This document shows, piece by piece, positions 38,768 through 55,900 of a stretch of DNA of 64,000 nucleotides. Source of the stretch: Chytriomyces cf. hyalinus JEL632. Lineage: Eukaryota > Chytridiomycota > Chytridiomycetes > Chytridiales > Chytriomycetaceae. The notes beneath the pieces are model-generated. The model saw only the letters and a program-made list of their open reading frames with translations, was not told where the DNA came from and searched no databases. The stretch covers positions 80,117 to 144,116 of the forward strand of contig JAIWWG010000083.1 in the NCBI GenBank assembly GCA_025435555.1. Reading direction: 5' to 3'. Both the position numbers and the translations under genes were made by a program. Every line of letters begins with the position of its first letter. Position 1 is the stretch's first letter.

Positions 38768-41084
38768 ATGCCCGACAGTGACCCAAAACGAGGACGCAGC
38801 GAAGATGTCATGCCAGGGTTCGAGCGGAGGATGGAAGGCGGGAGCGTGGCGGACGGGTACAGCCAGGCAAAGAGCGTTTCAACCAGCAAGAGCTTGTGAG
38901 TCTCTCACACTTCCATGCGGGGTACTTTGGATGCCGATCGGACTGTCCGGTGGTGTTTTTGAAGCTATGCAGCTTACTGGAGCTGCTGGAGGACCAGCAG
39001 GGAGGGCAACTGAAGAGGCCGTCCGCCGCTTTGATGGGGGTCCTGTCAATCTTGCGTTCACTTGGCTAACACTCGCAACTTTCATCAGCAACGTGCTTCA
39101 GGACGGCCTCACGTTCATGTCCATGGGAGCCCAGGCGCTCTCACAAGATGAATTCTCAAAATGTTTCGTGCAAGGACCCCGCAGCTCGATCTCCCTTCAT
39201 CTTTGGCCCGTGCTCTCGTTTGCTATCCGCTACTTTGTTCTCTTTCCTTTCCGTCTGACGTTATTGCTGGCTGCGTCACTGCTGTTCTTTAGCGCTCTCC
39301 CTCTTGTTGTCAACTCTGGCAGGGAAGATTGGCAGGTGATTTATCCGCCTAGAGATGCGCCATCTTTTTTGTCTCTCCATCTCGACTGCGCCCGCTTAAT
39401 ATTTCTATAAAAGCGCTGGATCTTCAAAGTTTACTGCAACGCTTTCCTTCTGTCGTGGGGCTCTCGAATCAAACACAATTCACGGAAACCTGTTCTTGAC
39501 GTCCCGCACTTGTTTGTTTCGAACCACACCAGCGTCATTGACTACATCGTCCTCAGTGCGCATGATTTCCCACACGCAACAATAGCTCAAACGCACAGTG
39601 GGCTGTTGGGAATGTTTGAGCACTCTGTCTTGACGCTCAATGGAAGTTTAATGTTCAATCGAAACGAAAAAAATGACAGAAAACTGATTGCTGCCAAGTA
39701 AGTTGCGCATCGTGACTCACTCCCCGTCTTTGTATGCTGACTGTTTCTCGTGGATATGGCTTCTAGGATGCGAAAGCACGTGCACAACACAAAAAACGTG
39801 CCTTTGCTGATTTTCCCTGAAGGAACTTGCGTCAACAATGAGTACACTGTCTTGTTTCACAAAGGAGCGTTTGAGTTGGACGCGACAATTGTTCCGGTGG
39901 CCATAAAGTGAGGGTTTACACACTAAACAATAGATAACAGCTGATATGAACTTATGAACAGGTATGACAAGCAATGGGCAGATGCGTACTGGCACAGTAA
40001 AACGCAATCGTTCACCTACCATATCTTGTATCTTATGACGCGATGGGCCCTGGTCGCTGATGTTTCCTACCTGCCTCCACAAGCGCTTCAAACGGGAGAA
40101 ACTTCCACCGATTTCGCGAACAAAGTCAAGGCCAATATTTCAAAACAAGCAGGTCTTCGAAATCTCAGCTGGGATGGATATTTCAAGGTAACACCTCGAA
40201 GTATCGTGGGGATTGATTTGGAACTAACTTTTTTCATGTGCCACGTAGAACTTCCAACCCACCCTCGAAAAACAAGAACGATTAAAAGAAAACCCGCAGT
40301 CGCGATATGGTGCTCTTCTGAGTAACAGACTACGTATGGGGCTGAAAGCATACCATCGACGGGAAGATGGCGGGATGCGCCGCTTACGGAGGTCCAACAG
40401 TTTCTGTATGGGCGATATGCCCATTTGGCACGCGTATGATCGAAAATCTGTGGAACAGCCAGACTGGCTGGCATCAAATGAAACGACTGAGGCAAAGAAC
40501 GAGATTTTGATGCAACTGCTGGATGAAGAAAGGAGCAATGACATGATTCAGGTATTTGATACTCGTCTGAAATGACAAAGAAAACTTCTAACCGACTCAC
40601 TGCTCCCAATTAATTCATTCCCATCCATCTGCAGAAAATCTCGGACAAAAAGAACGATGTTGTCAATGTCTGGAAAAGCTACACAAAGGAAAAGGGCGGG
40701 GACCAGCAGCGCCGGATTGAAAACAGCTCGTGGCGTCTTTGGTTCAAACAAAAAATTGAACGCGACATGCAAAAAGCAAAAACAATCGCTGCGGCCATCG
40801 CAGAAGCAGAAGCATGGAATGGCAAAATGTCTCCGCAAATGGACTCGGCGCTGTCCCCGCGGTTAGGTCCAGTGCTTGAGAACGCGTTCAACATGGTCTC
40901 GCACTTGATTGGATTGGGACTTTCAGAAGACGAAGAGGACGATTTGGAATCGGAGAGGACAAGAAGTATGGAACAGGATGAACTATCGGACGTTGAAGAG
41001 GACTTTGGGAAGCAGGTGCGCACGAGACGAACATCCTTATCGCCGCCGCCGCGGTATGGTCATCCGCTTGTTTCAGCAAATTGA
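38768..41084 (+). CDS. Glycerol-3-phosphate acyltransferase (GPAT3/4-like)
   Basis: Endoplasmic reticulum enzyme that acylates glycerol-3-phosphate, the first step towards phosphatidic acid and triacylglycerol. The start MPDSDPKRGRSEDVMPGFER is soluble; after two introns follow membrane segments (LWPVLSFAIRYFVLFPFRLT, LLLAASLLFFSALPLVV). Acyltransferase motifs: VSNHTSVIDYIVL (H-x4-D), MFNRNEKNDRKLIAAK, LLIFPEGTCVNNEYTVLFHK and PVAIKYDKQWADAYW. TRWALVADVSYLPPQALQTG and LRNLSWDGYFK also match mammalian GPAT3/4. The C-terminal extension of about 250 residues (basic, then acidic SEDEEDDLESERTRS) is longer than in those enzymes and has no recognised domain. About eight introns. Confidence 0.92.
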
Positions 41085-41521
41085 TGGCTGGGGGAATGGT
41101 TTGTGTATGTGTGCATGCACGCGTGCGGCCAGTTATAACTATATGTTTTCAATTGCTTTTTTTAAAAACAACTCTTCTTTTGTATAATTATTGTCCGTTT
41201 TTGAAGTGATATGTTATTTTATTGTTTGCATTGTTTTGCAGCGACTGATGTGGCGCTGGGGTTGGTTGTCTTCAGGAAGCGCGTTCGCATTTATAAGAAT
41301 TTCGGCATTGTCTTATACACTTGTACTGCCATGATAACGATGTGTATTGAGGGTCATAACTGTCAAGATGATGTACACCAAAGGTCATTACTGTCATGAT
41401 GATGGGTCATATAATCGGGACTTCTGCAACCTGTGAAGAGTCACCTCAACGCACCTTTCCAATGAACACACTCGATATCCCAGCGAAAACAACCTTTTAT
41501 TTTGTTTGCATATGACAGAAT
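41085..41521. other. Convergent intergenic region
   Basis: 437 bp between the stops of the GPAT and AP-1 mu genes. A partly repeated pair of sequences (GTCATAACTGTCAAGATGATG and GTCATTACTGTCATGATGATG type) occurs near 41,354-41,405. No gene is seen. Confidence 0.4.
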
Positions 41522-43684
41522 TTAAAAGGCAATGCGATCCATTTTGGCGTTTTTAACAGCATCCGGCATACGAAGGAAGTAATCTGCCGAAAATGAAGCC
41601 ATCGAAAGAAGAAGCCAAGGACGGACAGACTCATCAGTCGGGGAACATAATAAGCCACTAAAAAGCAAAAGAGACGCACCTCCGTTCTGCGTAATGTATC
41701 TGACCCATGGGAAGGCTTGATATCCACTCTTGTCAACCACCTTAAGGTACCGCACTTGAATACCAGAGGTGGTAAAGTACGGGATTTCAAATTTGACTGA
41801 GATGGGTGGGCGTTTGTCGGGATCGTCTGTTGTGGGGAAAACCCCCGCAGATATTCAATACAAACACAAGGCAAACGCGTCAAATCAGTTTACCCGTCTT
41901 GACACTTGGCAGACCGAAATGCGCGCGCAGCACAAAATCCTTTCCGCCAGGGAAGGTTTTAATTTTCCAGACAATCGCGTTTAATTCTGGGGCGTATTGG
42001 GCGAGACCAGTGTTGGTCTGAATGAATAACGCGAGCGTGAGCAACACGGGATACCCGGTGAGGTCACAATTAAAAACAAAAAAGAGGGCACCTTGAATTT
42101 GGGCGAGTCGGCGTCTTCAGGAACCGGGATAATGATTTCCACATTGTTTGCGGTTGATCGGCGCTTAAATTGAGCCTTGGCCTTATTTCAAAGGGAAGCG
42201 CGTTAGCCACTTGCTCTGCCAAAGTTGCAAAAGCATTCATTTAAACCTTGATCATGTACTCAATACGAGAACCGCTGTGGCTTTCAACGACAGCTTCGCA
42301 CCAGATTAGAGGTTTCACCTTATCAAGAATACAAGACGAAAGAAAGTCAGAATCAGATCTGGGAAGTTGAGACGTTCTTGCCTGTGTGTTTAGGCGGTAT
42401 GACATCAACTCGAATTCACCGTCAGGTGGAATGAATGAAATGGTGCGATCATTTTCGAAACGCGACAGTCGAACGCATTGGTGGAACTTGATATCTTCCA
42501 TTTCGACAGCCTTTCCTTTCGATGCGGCTGCATCAGATAATAAGTGGAGTAGAAACAAAATGATGAATTCCCAATGTTTCAGAAAAACAACTTGGCACGC
42601 CCAACTTACTTCTTCCTGTCGTCTCAAAGAGAACCTTGTCATTGAGACCGAGACGAACATCGGGCATGCCACTCAGATAGCACTTCATTTTAATGGCGCC
42701 AAGAATTTCACTGCGGAGCACATTTCCATTCGCGTTCACCTGTAGATAAAATGTTCAATATTGTTTTGGGTTTCGAAATTTTTGCGAAATTGAGATGGAG
42801 CACCAGTAAGTTGACTGACTCCACAACGTCCAAAAAGACTTCATTTTTTCTGTACTTGAGACCTTCGGATCTCCAAGAAACAGCGTTTGTGACAGCCATG
42901 GGTGGACGCGCCTGGGATTCGAGCTTGTAGGATTCTTGCGTGATATATCTGCCGCAAAGAGAGGTGTGAGCAAAAAAGCGACAGCAATCTGAATACCCTG
43001 CGAAAGAAGTTGCTCTTACTCCTGCAAGATTTTTGATTCGGTGGTTTGAGGGTAGCCAAAGTCCATCATTTCGTCCAGCAGCTCGTAAATAATGACAAAG
43101 TTGTCCCGAATGGACTCTTCTTCAAGCTCCTTGAAGTACTCCTTGAAAACCTGGCAGCGATAAAAATTGATCAGAATAGGGCACATGTTGTTCTGCCGGC
43201 ATTTGGAGTACCTCGCACAGTTTGTACAAGAAGACAAGGGTCGTTGCTGCGTTCGAGTTTTTTTTGGTCATGGCAACCACTGCACGGAATAAATAAAAAG
43301 GTGAGACCACCACAGACGAGGGCGAGTCATTAAATAGATGGAGTCATGGTTGTGGTGAGGAATGCACCAAGGAGGCGCATCGATTTGATACTCACGGTAC
43401 AGGTTATTGTGCCTGATATACAAGAATGTGATGCCGTCATCAGTCGAAACAATGGGCGAGGGTGTCAGCTCGTCTTCTTCGGCATCCATGAGCAGCGGCA
43501 TAAACTTGTCGATGGACGACATGGCAATGTCTCCGCGGTAGTTGCGGGAAATAAGGACCTGGTTTTTGCCATCGGGAGTCGGGATTGGATACAGACGCTC
43601 TCCATTAATATATTCACTTGAAAGTGCGAGAGACAAGCTCACCTTGCCCTTCAGATCCAGGATAAACACGGCGGAAAGCACCAT
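41522..43684 (-). CDS. AP-1 complex subunit mu
   Basis: Medium chain of the clathrin adaptor of the trans-Golgi network and endosomes, which binds YxxPhi sorting signals. The longin-like N-terminus begins [14 protein letters not shown], followed by [35 protein letters not shown] and [20 protein letters not shown], and [20 protein letters not shown]. The mu homology domain includes [60 protein letters not shown] and [20 protein letters not shown]. The end shows [44 protein letters not shown] and [10 protein letters not shown] point to AP-1 rather than AP-2, -3 or -4. At least ten introns. Confidence 0.95.
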
Positions 43685-43760
43685 TCGTATTTACTGCTGT
43701 TAAATTACTTGAGATCGTCCAACAAATAACTCGTGCTTGCACACAAAATATCCACATCGC
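43685..43760. promoter_or_regulatory. Compact divergent promoter of AP-1 mu and VPS33
   Basis: Only 76 bp separate the two start codons, so both core promoters and both 5' untranslated regions must fit into or overlap this interval. No clear TATA box is seen. Both products act in endosomal/vacuolar traffic. Confidence 0.55.
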
Positions 43761-46557
43761 ATGCTTGAAACACTGGCCCTTCAGCAGACTCGCACCGTCG
43801 TGGAGATGCTCCAGAGCATTGGCTCCAGCAGCGGAACCTCTGGAGTTGGCGGTGGAATGGTCCTTTTGATGGACCCACAGCTAAGCGGGGCTGTGTCGCT
43901 GAGGTTGGGCATGGACTGATGCCCCACTTGTTACCCTTGCTGGCTCTCTAACATGGAACAAACCCGGAATAAAACGCACCGTAATTCAGCGCCGACGCCG
44001 CCACTCTTCGTTCCGTAGGAGTCGAGCGCGTGGTCAACATTCAGGACCCCATTGAGCTGTCTTCCCTGCAAGCGTTTACCCCAGTCTTTGTCGTAAGACC
44101 CGTCGTGGATCTCTCGCGTCGTATTGCGCAATTGTTGGCAGACAGTCAGAAGTGTGTTTCATCTGTTGTGGACAACATCCACTCGCTCATCTGTCTCTCA
44201 TCCCCACTAGCCCACCTGTTGCTCATGTTCTTTTCGTTCCAAGACGATCCTTGGTTTGCGAAAGAGTCTTTGCTGACGCGTCAGTTGTGCATCGTTTGGC
44301 CATTGCTGAGCTGCATCTCGATCTAATTGTGCTCGACCCTGATGTGCTCTCTCTCGAACTTCACGATTCGTCTTTCAGGGATCTCTACTTGGTAATTTTG
44401 TCCTCAGTTTGCGAGAATTTCATGTGCTCACCCCGCTTTATTCATGCCAGAACAAGGACCCATCTCTTCTCTATTCAACCTCAAAGGCTCTGATGAAAGT
44501 TCAAGCATTGCATGGGATCATTCCAAAGATTTTGACAAAGGGACCCAATGCGCACGCACTCGCAACTCTCATGCTTAGAATGCGCAAGGAGCTCGATATT
44601 TCTGCCGCCGTGTCGTCGGATTCAAATTTCTCAACCTCCACGTCAGCAGCAACGGCTGTTTCCCCAACCGTAGATTTTTCAACCGCCTCAACATTATCGC
44701 CCCAGCCAACTCCTTCATCGCCATTTCGAGTTTTTCCTCCAAAGTGCGACATCGACTCCATCATTATTCTGGACCGTTCTGTCGATTTCGTGACTCCTTT
44801 ATGCATGGAACTCACTTACGAAGGTCTTATCGACGAATTCTTTGGCATCAAAACAAGTTAAGTCGTCCATGATACTTTTGCTGCCTGTCGTTGTAAATCG
44901 AAACTTCGTTTACAGCATTTGTCCAAGTGAATGAAGCGTATATTCTAGCCCCCCAATCTCTGCAACAGAACAGCAACGCGCCCCAAAAGCAGGCGCCTAT
45001 TCAACCTGCCTCCGGACCAGCTCGAACCAAAAAAGTGGCGTTGAATGCCTCGACTGATAAATTGTATTCTCAATTGCGTGATATGAACTTTGCAATGGTC
45101 GCATCCGCTATTAGCCAAACTGCCAGGAAAATTCAGGAGGATGTTGATGTTCGTCTTTCCTTGTGTGTGGTGGTTTGACAAGTCGAAATAATCGATTTCA
45201 TTTTTGCACCATATAGGGCCGGCGAGACGCGAAAACCATATCTCAAATCAAAGACTTCATTGGAAAGATTGGAGGAATTGAAGGGGAAAAGGCTTACCTG
45301 AAGCTGCGTGAGTGGATTGTGTTTCACATAGCTTGAGTCGTTGAGTTGAATCTCTCTCATCAACAGACACAAGTATTGCCGAAGAAATCTCAAAAAATAC
45401 TCAGGACCCAGCTTTTAAAAAGTTTCTGGAATTGCAGCAGAATATTCTGTCCGGCAATGTGATGGCATCGCAGACAGACTACATTGAAGAATTGATTGAT
45501 AAACAGGCCCCAATTTCACAAACGCTCCGTCTCATGTGTCTTTATTCGGTGGTGTGCGGTGGATTTAAACCGAAAATTTTCGAATTCCTGAAGCGCGAGT
45601 TTGTCCAGGTGACCAATGTTGAAGTTTCCTGCTTCTGTTTTTTTTTAATCCCTTTCCCCAGACATATGGAATTGAGCATCTTCAGACGCTGGAAAACTTG
45701 CAACGTGCATCTTTGTTGTTCCCAACTCCAGGCACTGGTGGCGCTTTTGAGGGCTCGATCGCTGGTGGTGTAGTTGGCGCGTCCAACACGGGAAAAGCTT
45801 CCTTTTCTGCCATCCGTAAACCTCTGCAAGTGATTGTAGATGATATCGATGAAGCAAAACCAACCGATATTGCGTATGTGTACAGTGGGTATGCACCCGT
45901 ATCTGTGCGGTTGATTGAGGCTGCGACAAGTACTGGCAGATTTTCTTCAAAGCCATTGGGAGCTGCTTCGTCCATTGGGTCTTTGGCTGGAACGGGTGTA
46001 GGATTAGGTGGGGCCACTATGGGAAAGACTAGCGGCTTGATTGGCAGCACCGGCAACCAGAATATATCGGTTGCTGCTGGTGGAGGTTCACCTTCGGGCG
46101 TGGGATCTGGTAAAAAGGGAGGTAAAGCGCGGGATAAGCTGGGAGGTGGAGTTACCTGGGAAGGACTGGAGGAGATTCTGAATGCGGTGCCTGGAGGATC
46201 AACCGCTGAAATTGAGCAAACTTTGCCTGATCCAAATTTTGTTTCAAGTTGAGTTGCCGCAATTGTAATGGGTTGTAGAATATTAACCGTGCGACACCTG
46301 ATCAGGAAACGATTCAGGAAAAAAGGTCACTTTGGTACTTTTCTTGGGAGGATGCACTTCTACAGAAATATCTTCACTTCGTTTTCTGTCGCGTGGAAAA
46401 GGTGATTTGTTTGCTGGTTGCTTGCGGGTGTTTTATGTTGGCTGATATCATCCATGAATTAGGTCGCCAATTTCTGACCATGACAACGTCAACTATTACT
46501 GGCAACAGAATGATTGACTCGCTGGTTGAGGTGATAGAAAAAGGGAGGTCGGAATAA
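43761..46557 (+). CDS. VPS33: Vacuolar protein sorting protein Vps33 (Sec1/Munc18 family)
   Basis: SM protein of the HOPS/CORVET tethering complexes that templates SNARE assembly at endosomes and vacuole. Start MLETLALQQTRTVVEMLQSI. Family segments: AFTPVFVVRPVVDLSRRIAQ, FVPRRSLVCERVFAD, YSTSKALMKVQALHGIIPKI, DSIIILDRSVDFVTPLCMEL, TYEGLIDEFFGI, LYSQLRDMNFAMVASAISQT, HTSIAEEISKN, LMCLYSVVCGGFKPKIFEFL, PTDIAYVYSGYAPVSVRLIE and WEGLEEILNAVPGG. The final exons read KKVTLVLFLGGCTSTEISSL, RFLSRGK and TSTITGNRMIDSLVEVI. A glycine-rich insert (46,000-46,130) and a serine/threonine-rich insert (44,600-44,740) are unusual additions. The stop near 46,252 is intronic: the frame resumes after an AG near 46,273. 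Vps33A-like rather than Vps33B-like. Confidence 0.93.
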
Positions 46558-46614
46558 AACATGCTGTCAGTTGGATGGCTTGCTCGGTGTTTTTGTTTGA
46601 AAAAAAAAGGAAAC

Positions 46615-52136
<5,522 letters not shown>

Positions 52137-53985
52137 CACCAAATAAATGTTTGAAATAATTCCAATAAATCCATTGGCATCCAACGACCCATTCTCCCAT
52201 TCCAACACACAACATTTGTTCCCACATTGCATCCATTCACACACACACACACGCATGATATCTGGCTTGTCAAAAGTTCAAAAAATTGGATGCGATCGTG
52301 AAGCAACAGTTAGAGCGTATAAATCGGCTTCCCATGCTCCAAAATCGCAGCTGCCAAAAGCATCCTTCCACTCATGTTCCTACAAACTTCTTTGTTTGCG
52401 ACCCTTGTCGCGAACGGTGCGCACTGCTCCACCAGTCCTCGAAAAATAAAAACATACGTGCAACAAGAAGCAGCTCACAGTTATTTCACGGCCCCTGCAA
52501 TTTGTCTTCTTCATCGGATCGGTCGGTTTCCAAGAAGGCGAGGACAGACGGTTAGAGACTGCTTGGTTCAAACTCGGTATAATGAACCCAAAACAACGCC
52601 AGGTCTCCAACTTCCTCCTTGTCGACTTCTCCTGGTGCAGTCGGAATCTCGCCTTCAAAGGCACGCGACTCTTCTGAAAACAGCTACAACAGGCAGCGTC
52701 CAGTTCTGATTCCCTCTCTTTCGTTCCGACATAAGTGCACCCATCCAACAAAAAACTATAAAGGGATCGGGCATCGTATCCAAACCTGAACCAGAGCCAA
52801 CAATTGCCGACATTGTTATGAGGACCTAAAAGGACATGCATTACATGTCGTCTTCTTTTGGTGCTCAATTTGCCCATGCAGTTGTCAGCGAGCGAGAATC
52901 TGGCAGGATATGAGCGCATGGCAGAGATTCCCGAGGAAACGAGGCAAGCGTTTGTTGGCTCTCAATATGTTCAGTGATAAGGACACGGTACAGACTACTT
53001 CTGGAAAGAAGTTTTCAAGCATCATGAAAGTTACGCGTCACCGGCTCGACGCCGCACAGGTTCGTACGTGATGTTGCTGGTTCCTCGTCTTATCCCAAAA
53101 GAAGATACTGCAACACGGGTGGCTGAAAAAGTCGGCGCTTGGAATGCGAATATGTGACGTAAACGAAGACACTTTTTTCTGAAGCAATTACTGATAACCA
53201 GTTCTCGCATTCGTTTTAAAAGTATATTTAACAGCACCTGGAATGAAGAAAACACGTTGAATGAATTCAGACGTTGGGAAACGCGTGCGTCGATGCTCAG
53301 AAACGCAGTTCTTGGGAATACTGGAGAAGATCGAGTATGTATTTCAACAGCAACAATGAGCAAGACAACACACACAATAAAATGGATGAATTCCAAGTTG
53401 CGCGTCATGCGCTCGTTATCATTCACTTCACGCTGACAAACACACCCGTCACATCAAAACCATCCACTGTCGCACGCGCAGCTTGACATCGGTGGTTGAA
53501 ATGTTGGTAACTATTTTTTATGTGGTTATCAGGAATGCAGAACGGCATGGCGGTTGGTTTCATTTATGCTGGTGAACTTCGAAGGTTTGTTTCTGTTGGC
53601 TGTTTTCTTGCGGGTACTTGTCATAATAAAAGCTAGCTGCGTCAGTGACAACACATTCAAGCATGGTACTGTAACATTCATGATACTCTCCAGAAATGTA
53701 AACGCGAGGGAGATGAACGCGCGTTCGGGACCTTTTATTTATATCGTTCTCTGTCGCCTTGGATAAAGTGAAGAGTCGGGGTTTCTGGTTTTTTTTTAAG
53801 TTCCATTTTCAAGGTGAAGCATGCCTCCTCCGCCCGTCGCCCTCCCATCCCCATCGGACCTGCCATCCCAGACTGTCGCTATGCGTGCATCCATCCTGGC
53901 CGACGATCCATCTCAACTCCTGCTGACGCCCCTACTCCATCAAATGGCCCACAATCGCTAACAGCCGTCCCGCCGCCTTGAACAG
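52137..53985. other. Long region without a confident gene
   Basis: 1.85 kb between RPC1 and eL41. It begins with a CA-rich stretch (ACACACACACACG at about 52,238). An open frame at about 52,268-52,555 (+) carries a Cys/His cluster (CQKHPSTHV then FFVCDPCRERC) but has no clear start, continuation or family. Smaller open pieces near 52,863-52,975 and 53,274-53,486 are not supported. The 3' part must contain the eL41 promoter and a probable 5'-UTR intron. Confidence 0.35.
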
Positions 53986-54063
53986 ATGAGAGACAAGTGG
54001 AGAAAGAAGAGACAGAGAAGACTCAAGAAGAAGAGAAGAAAGATGAGAGCCAGATCCAAGTAA
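53986..54063 (+). CDS. RPL41: Ribosomal protein eL41 (25 residues)
   Basis: Smallest protein of the cytosolic ribosome, a single basic helix at the subunit interface. The frame from ATG at 53,986 to TAA at 54,063 encodes 25 residues, the usual family length. It begins MRDKWRKKRQRR and ends KMRARSK, with 17 Arg/Lys residues. It was found by reading the sequence directly. The ATG follows a CAG (TTGAACAG) that looks like an intron acceptor, and a GTGAAG donor candidate lies at about 53,814, so the 46-codon ATG frame at 53,821-53,961 would be intronic. Strong basic bias and the conserved ends make chance unlikely; transcription cannot be seen here. Confidence 0.9.
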   Translation: MRDKWRKKRQRRLKKKRRKMRARSK

Positions 54064-55067
54064 ACGCATTGCCAAGCAAGTGAAAACAACGGGGAAGGAG
54101 CGCTCTTCAAGTTCTCTTCGCTTTTGGTCTTTTCCTGAGAGTCTGTTACCGAATCGATCGTCTGGGTGCTTGCATAGGGAGGAAGGCAGCCGTGTGCCTT
54201 CTATTCTATTACGTGCGTTGGATGATGAAACTGCAATGGAGTGGGGAAGCGAGGCTGGGAAGCTGGAGGGGCGTGTTCTTCTTTTGCATGGGGCTGTGTT
54301 GGGTCTAAATAACAAGGGAATAAATCGAATGTTTCTGAACCTGTCGTTGGCTTGGGAATCAGCAGGTGACACGATCTTGGTGCGAAGCCATCAAGATTTT
54401 CTTGACGGCTATCTGCGCGCAGTGCTTCCCACCAGTCGCTTCCTTCTTCAATCCATCTTTAATCCATCTTCATTCGAGCTTTATTCCATCTAAACTGGCT
54501 GCGGCTATGGTCCAGTAACTCCAGTTGACTGCATGGGATGAACGGGCGCAGCGTGCTTAGGGCCTTCATATAAGCCCTGTGCGGGTGAAGTGAACGCAAT
54601 ACTTGGGAACAGTGAGAAGTTGTGCTGTGATTCAACAACACAAAGATGCAATTCTGATAGCCATTTCTCGTATCTCCGCTTTCGTGGAGTGAAACGACGT
54701 TTGCGGGATTTTTAAGCCGCGAACTAAATTATTGCGGTTGAGATTGCGTCATCATCGCAAGCACCCCTGCTCTAGTGTCAGCTACATCTGCTGCTTCGAC
54801 TCTCGCGCTGCCGCAGCCGCCACATTACTCGCGGAAAACCGCATAGTCCTGAGTCGCCACTGTTCGTGGCTGATTGCGCCATGCATTAGAACTGAAAAAT
54901 AAGGAAAAAATTGAAAAAAAAGCAGTCTCAAAAAATTCAGTTGCACCACTTTAAATCTGTGTCACGCGCAAAGCACACGCTGCAGTCAATTTTATAATCT
55001 GACCACTTTAAAAGGGGTCGCTTTTACCTCTCTCTTTCCTCCAAAACATATTATTTCTCCTCATACT
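54064..55067. other. Transition from gene-dense to repeat-rich DNA
   Basis: About 1 kb after eL41. An unbroken plus-strand frame runs from about 54,047 to 54,493 (contains REEGSRVPSILLRALDDETA) but overlaps the end of eL41 and matches nothing known. The rest, to 55,067, shows no gene. A poly-A rich stretch lies at 54,894-54,930. Confidence 0.35.
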
Positions 55068-55900
55068 ATGAAACTGTTCATCCCCAACTTGCTTGCCACT
55101 GTTTGCATGTCTGCTCACCCTGCCACTGCACCTGGATCCACCACCTGCACCGTCAAATCCTACCCAGACTTTGCAACCTGTGTTTCCTCCAAAAGCGCAA
55201 CCATCTTCATCAAGGGTCCCCAATGAGAAAGTCATCAACCTACACATGTTGTTCTCAGTGGCACAGTCAAGTTTGCCAAGTCTTCCAAGCTTGACACTGA
55301 CAGACTGGCATTAATGAGTGTGGGTGGCACTGGAGTCACATTCGAAAGTGATGCAAGCAACCCAGGAATCCTGGATGGCACCAGCAAGCTCCACTGGGAT
55401 GGAAAAGGGGGAAACGAGTGGAGTCCCCAAGCCCAAGATGTTTTGCACCTCCACAACTGGCAATAGTGTGTTCAAAGGATTCACTATTTTGAATGCGCCT
55501 GTGCATGTCTTTTCAATTGGCAGAGCTGACATGACCTTTGACAGCATCAAAATTGACATCACTTTGGGAGACACCAAGGGTGGACACAACACAAATGGAT
55601 TCCACATTTCTGGAAATGGAATCACCATCCAAAACTCTTGGGTGCACAACCAGGATGACTGCCTTGCCATAACATAAACAAGTCCCAAGGAAAAGGAGTA
55701 AAGTTCTTCAACAACACCTGCATTGATGGCCATGGAATCTCCATCTCAGTCAGTAAAGGAGGGTGGCATCATTGAGAATGTGCTCATGAAGGACTGTGGT
55801 GTGAAGTGGTCTGAAAATGCCATCTGCATGAAGACCCTGTACCAGGCAATCTGGTCATGCCTCCAACATTGCATATGTTTGATGGAATCACAAAGGTTGG
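55068..55900 (+). pseudogene. Endopolygalacturonase (GH28) pseudogene
   Basis: Relic of a secreted pectin-degrading enzyme of fungal type. An ATG at 55,068 opens a signal-peptide-like start (MKLFIPNLLATVCMSAHPAT) and CTVKSYPDFATCVSSKSATI, but the frame stops at a TGA near 55,224. Homology continues in other frames: TFESDASNPGILDGTSKLHW with DGKGGNE, then NAPVHVFSIGRADMTFDSIK, GDTKGGHNTNGFHISGNGIT and NSWVHNQDDCLAI, then FFNNTCIDGHGISI and a piece ending NAICMKTLYQ. At least four breaks separate these. Of the four GH28 motifs, NTD reads NTN, the double Asp in QDD is kept, GHG is kept, and RIK reads CMK. Homology ends at the left edge of the inverted-repeat element. It is certainly inactive. 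Confidence 0.88.

Noticed and set aside
46253-46557. Separate small gene after the apparent VPS33 stop
   Set aside because: The downstream stretches KKVTLVLFLGG and RMIDSLVEVI are the normal C-terminus of Vps33, reached after an intron that removes the apparent stop.
53821-53961. 46-codon ATG frame beginning MPPPPVALPSPSDLP
   Set aside because: It lies between a plausible donor and the acceptor next to the eL41 start, so it is more likely intronic than coding.
54047-54493. Open plus-strand frame downstream of eL41
   Set aside because: It overlaps the end of eL41 in another frame, has its first ATG only far inside, and resembles nothing known. Probably chance in the 3' flank.
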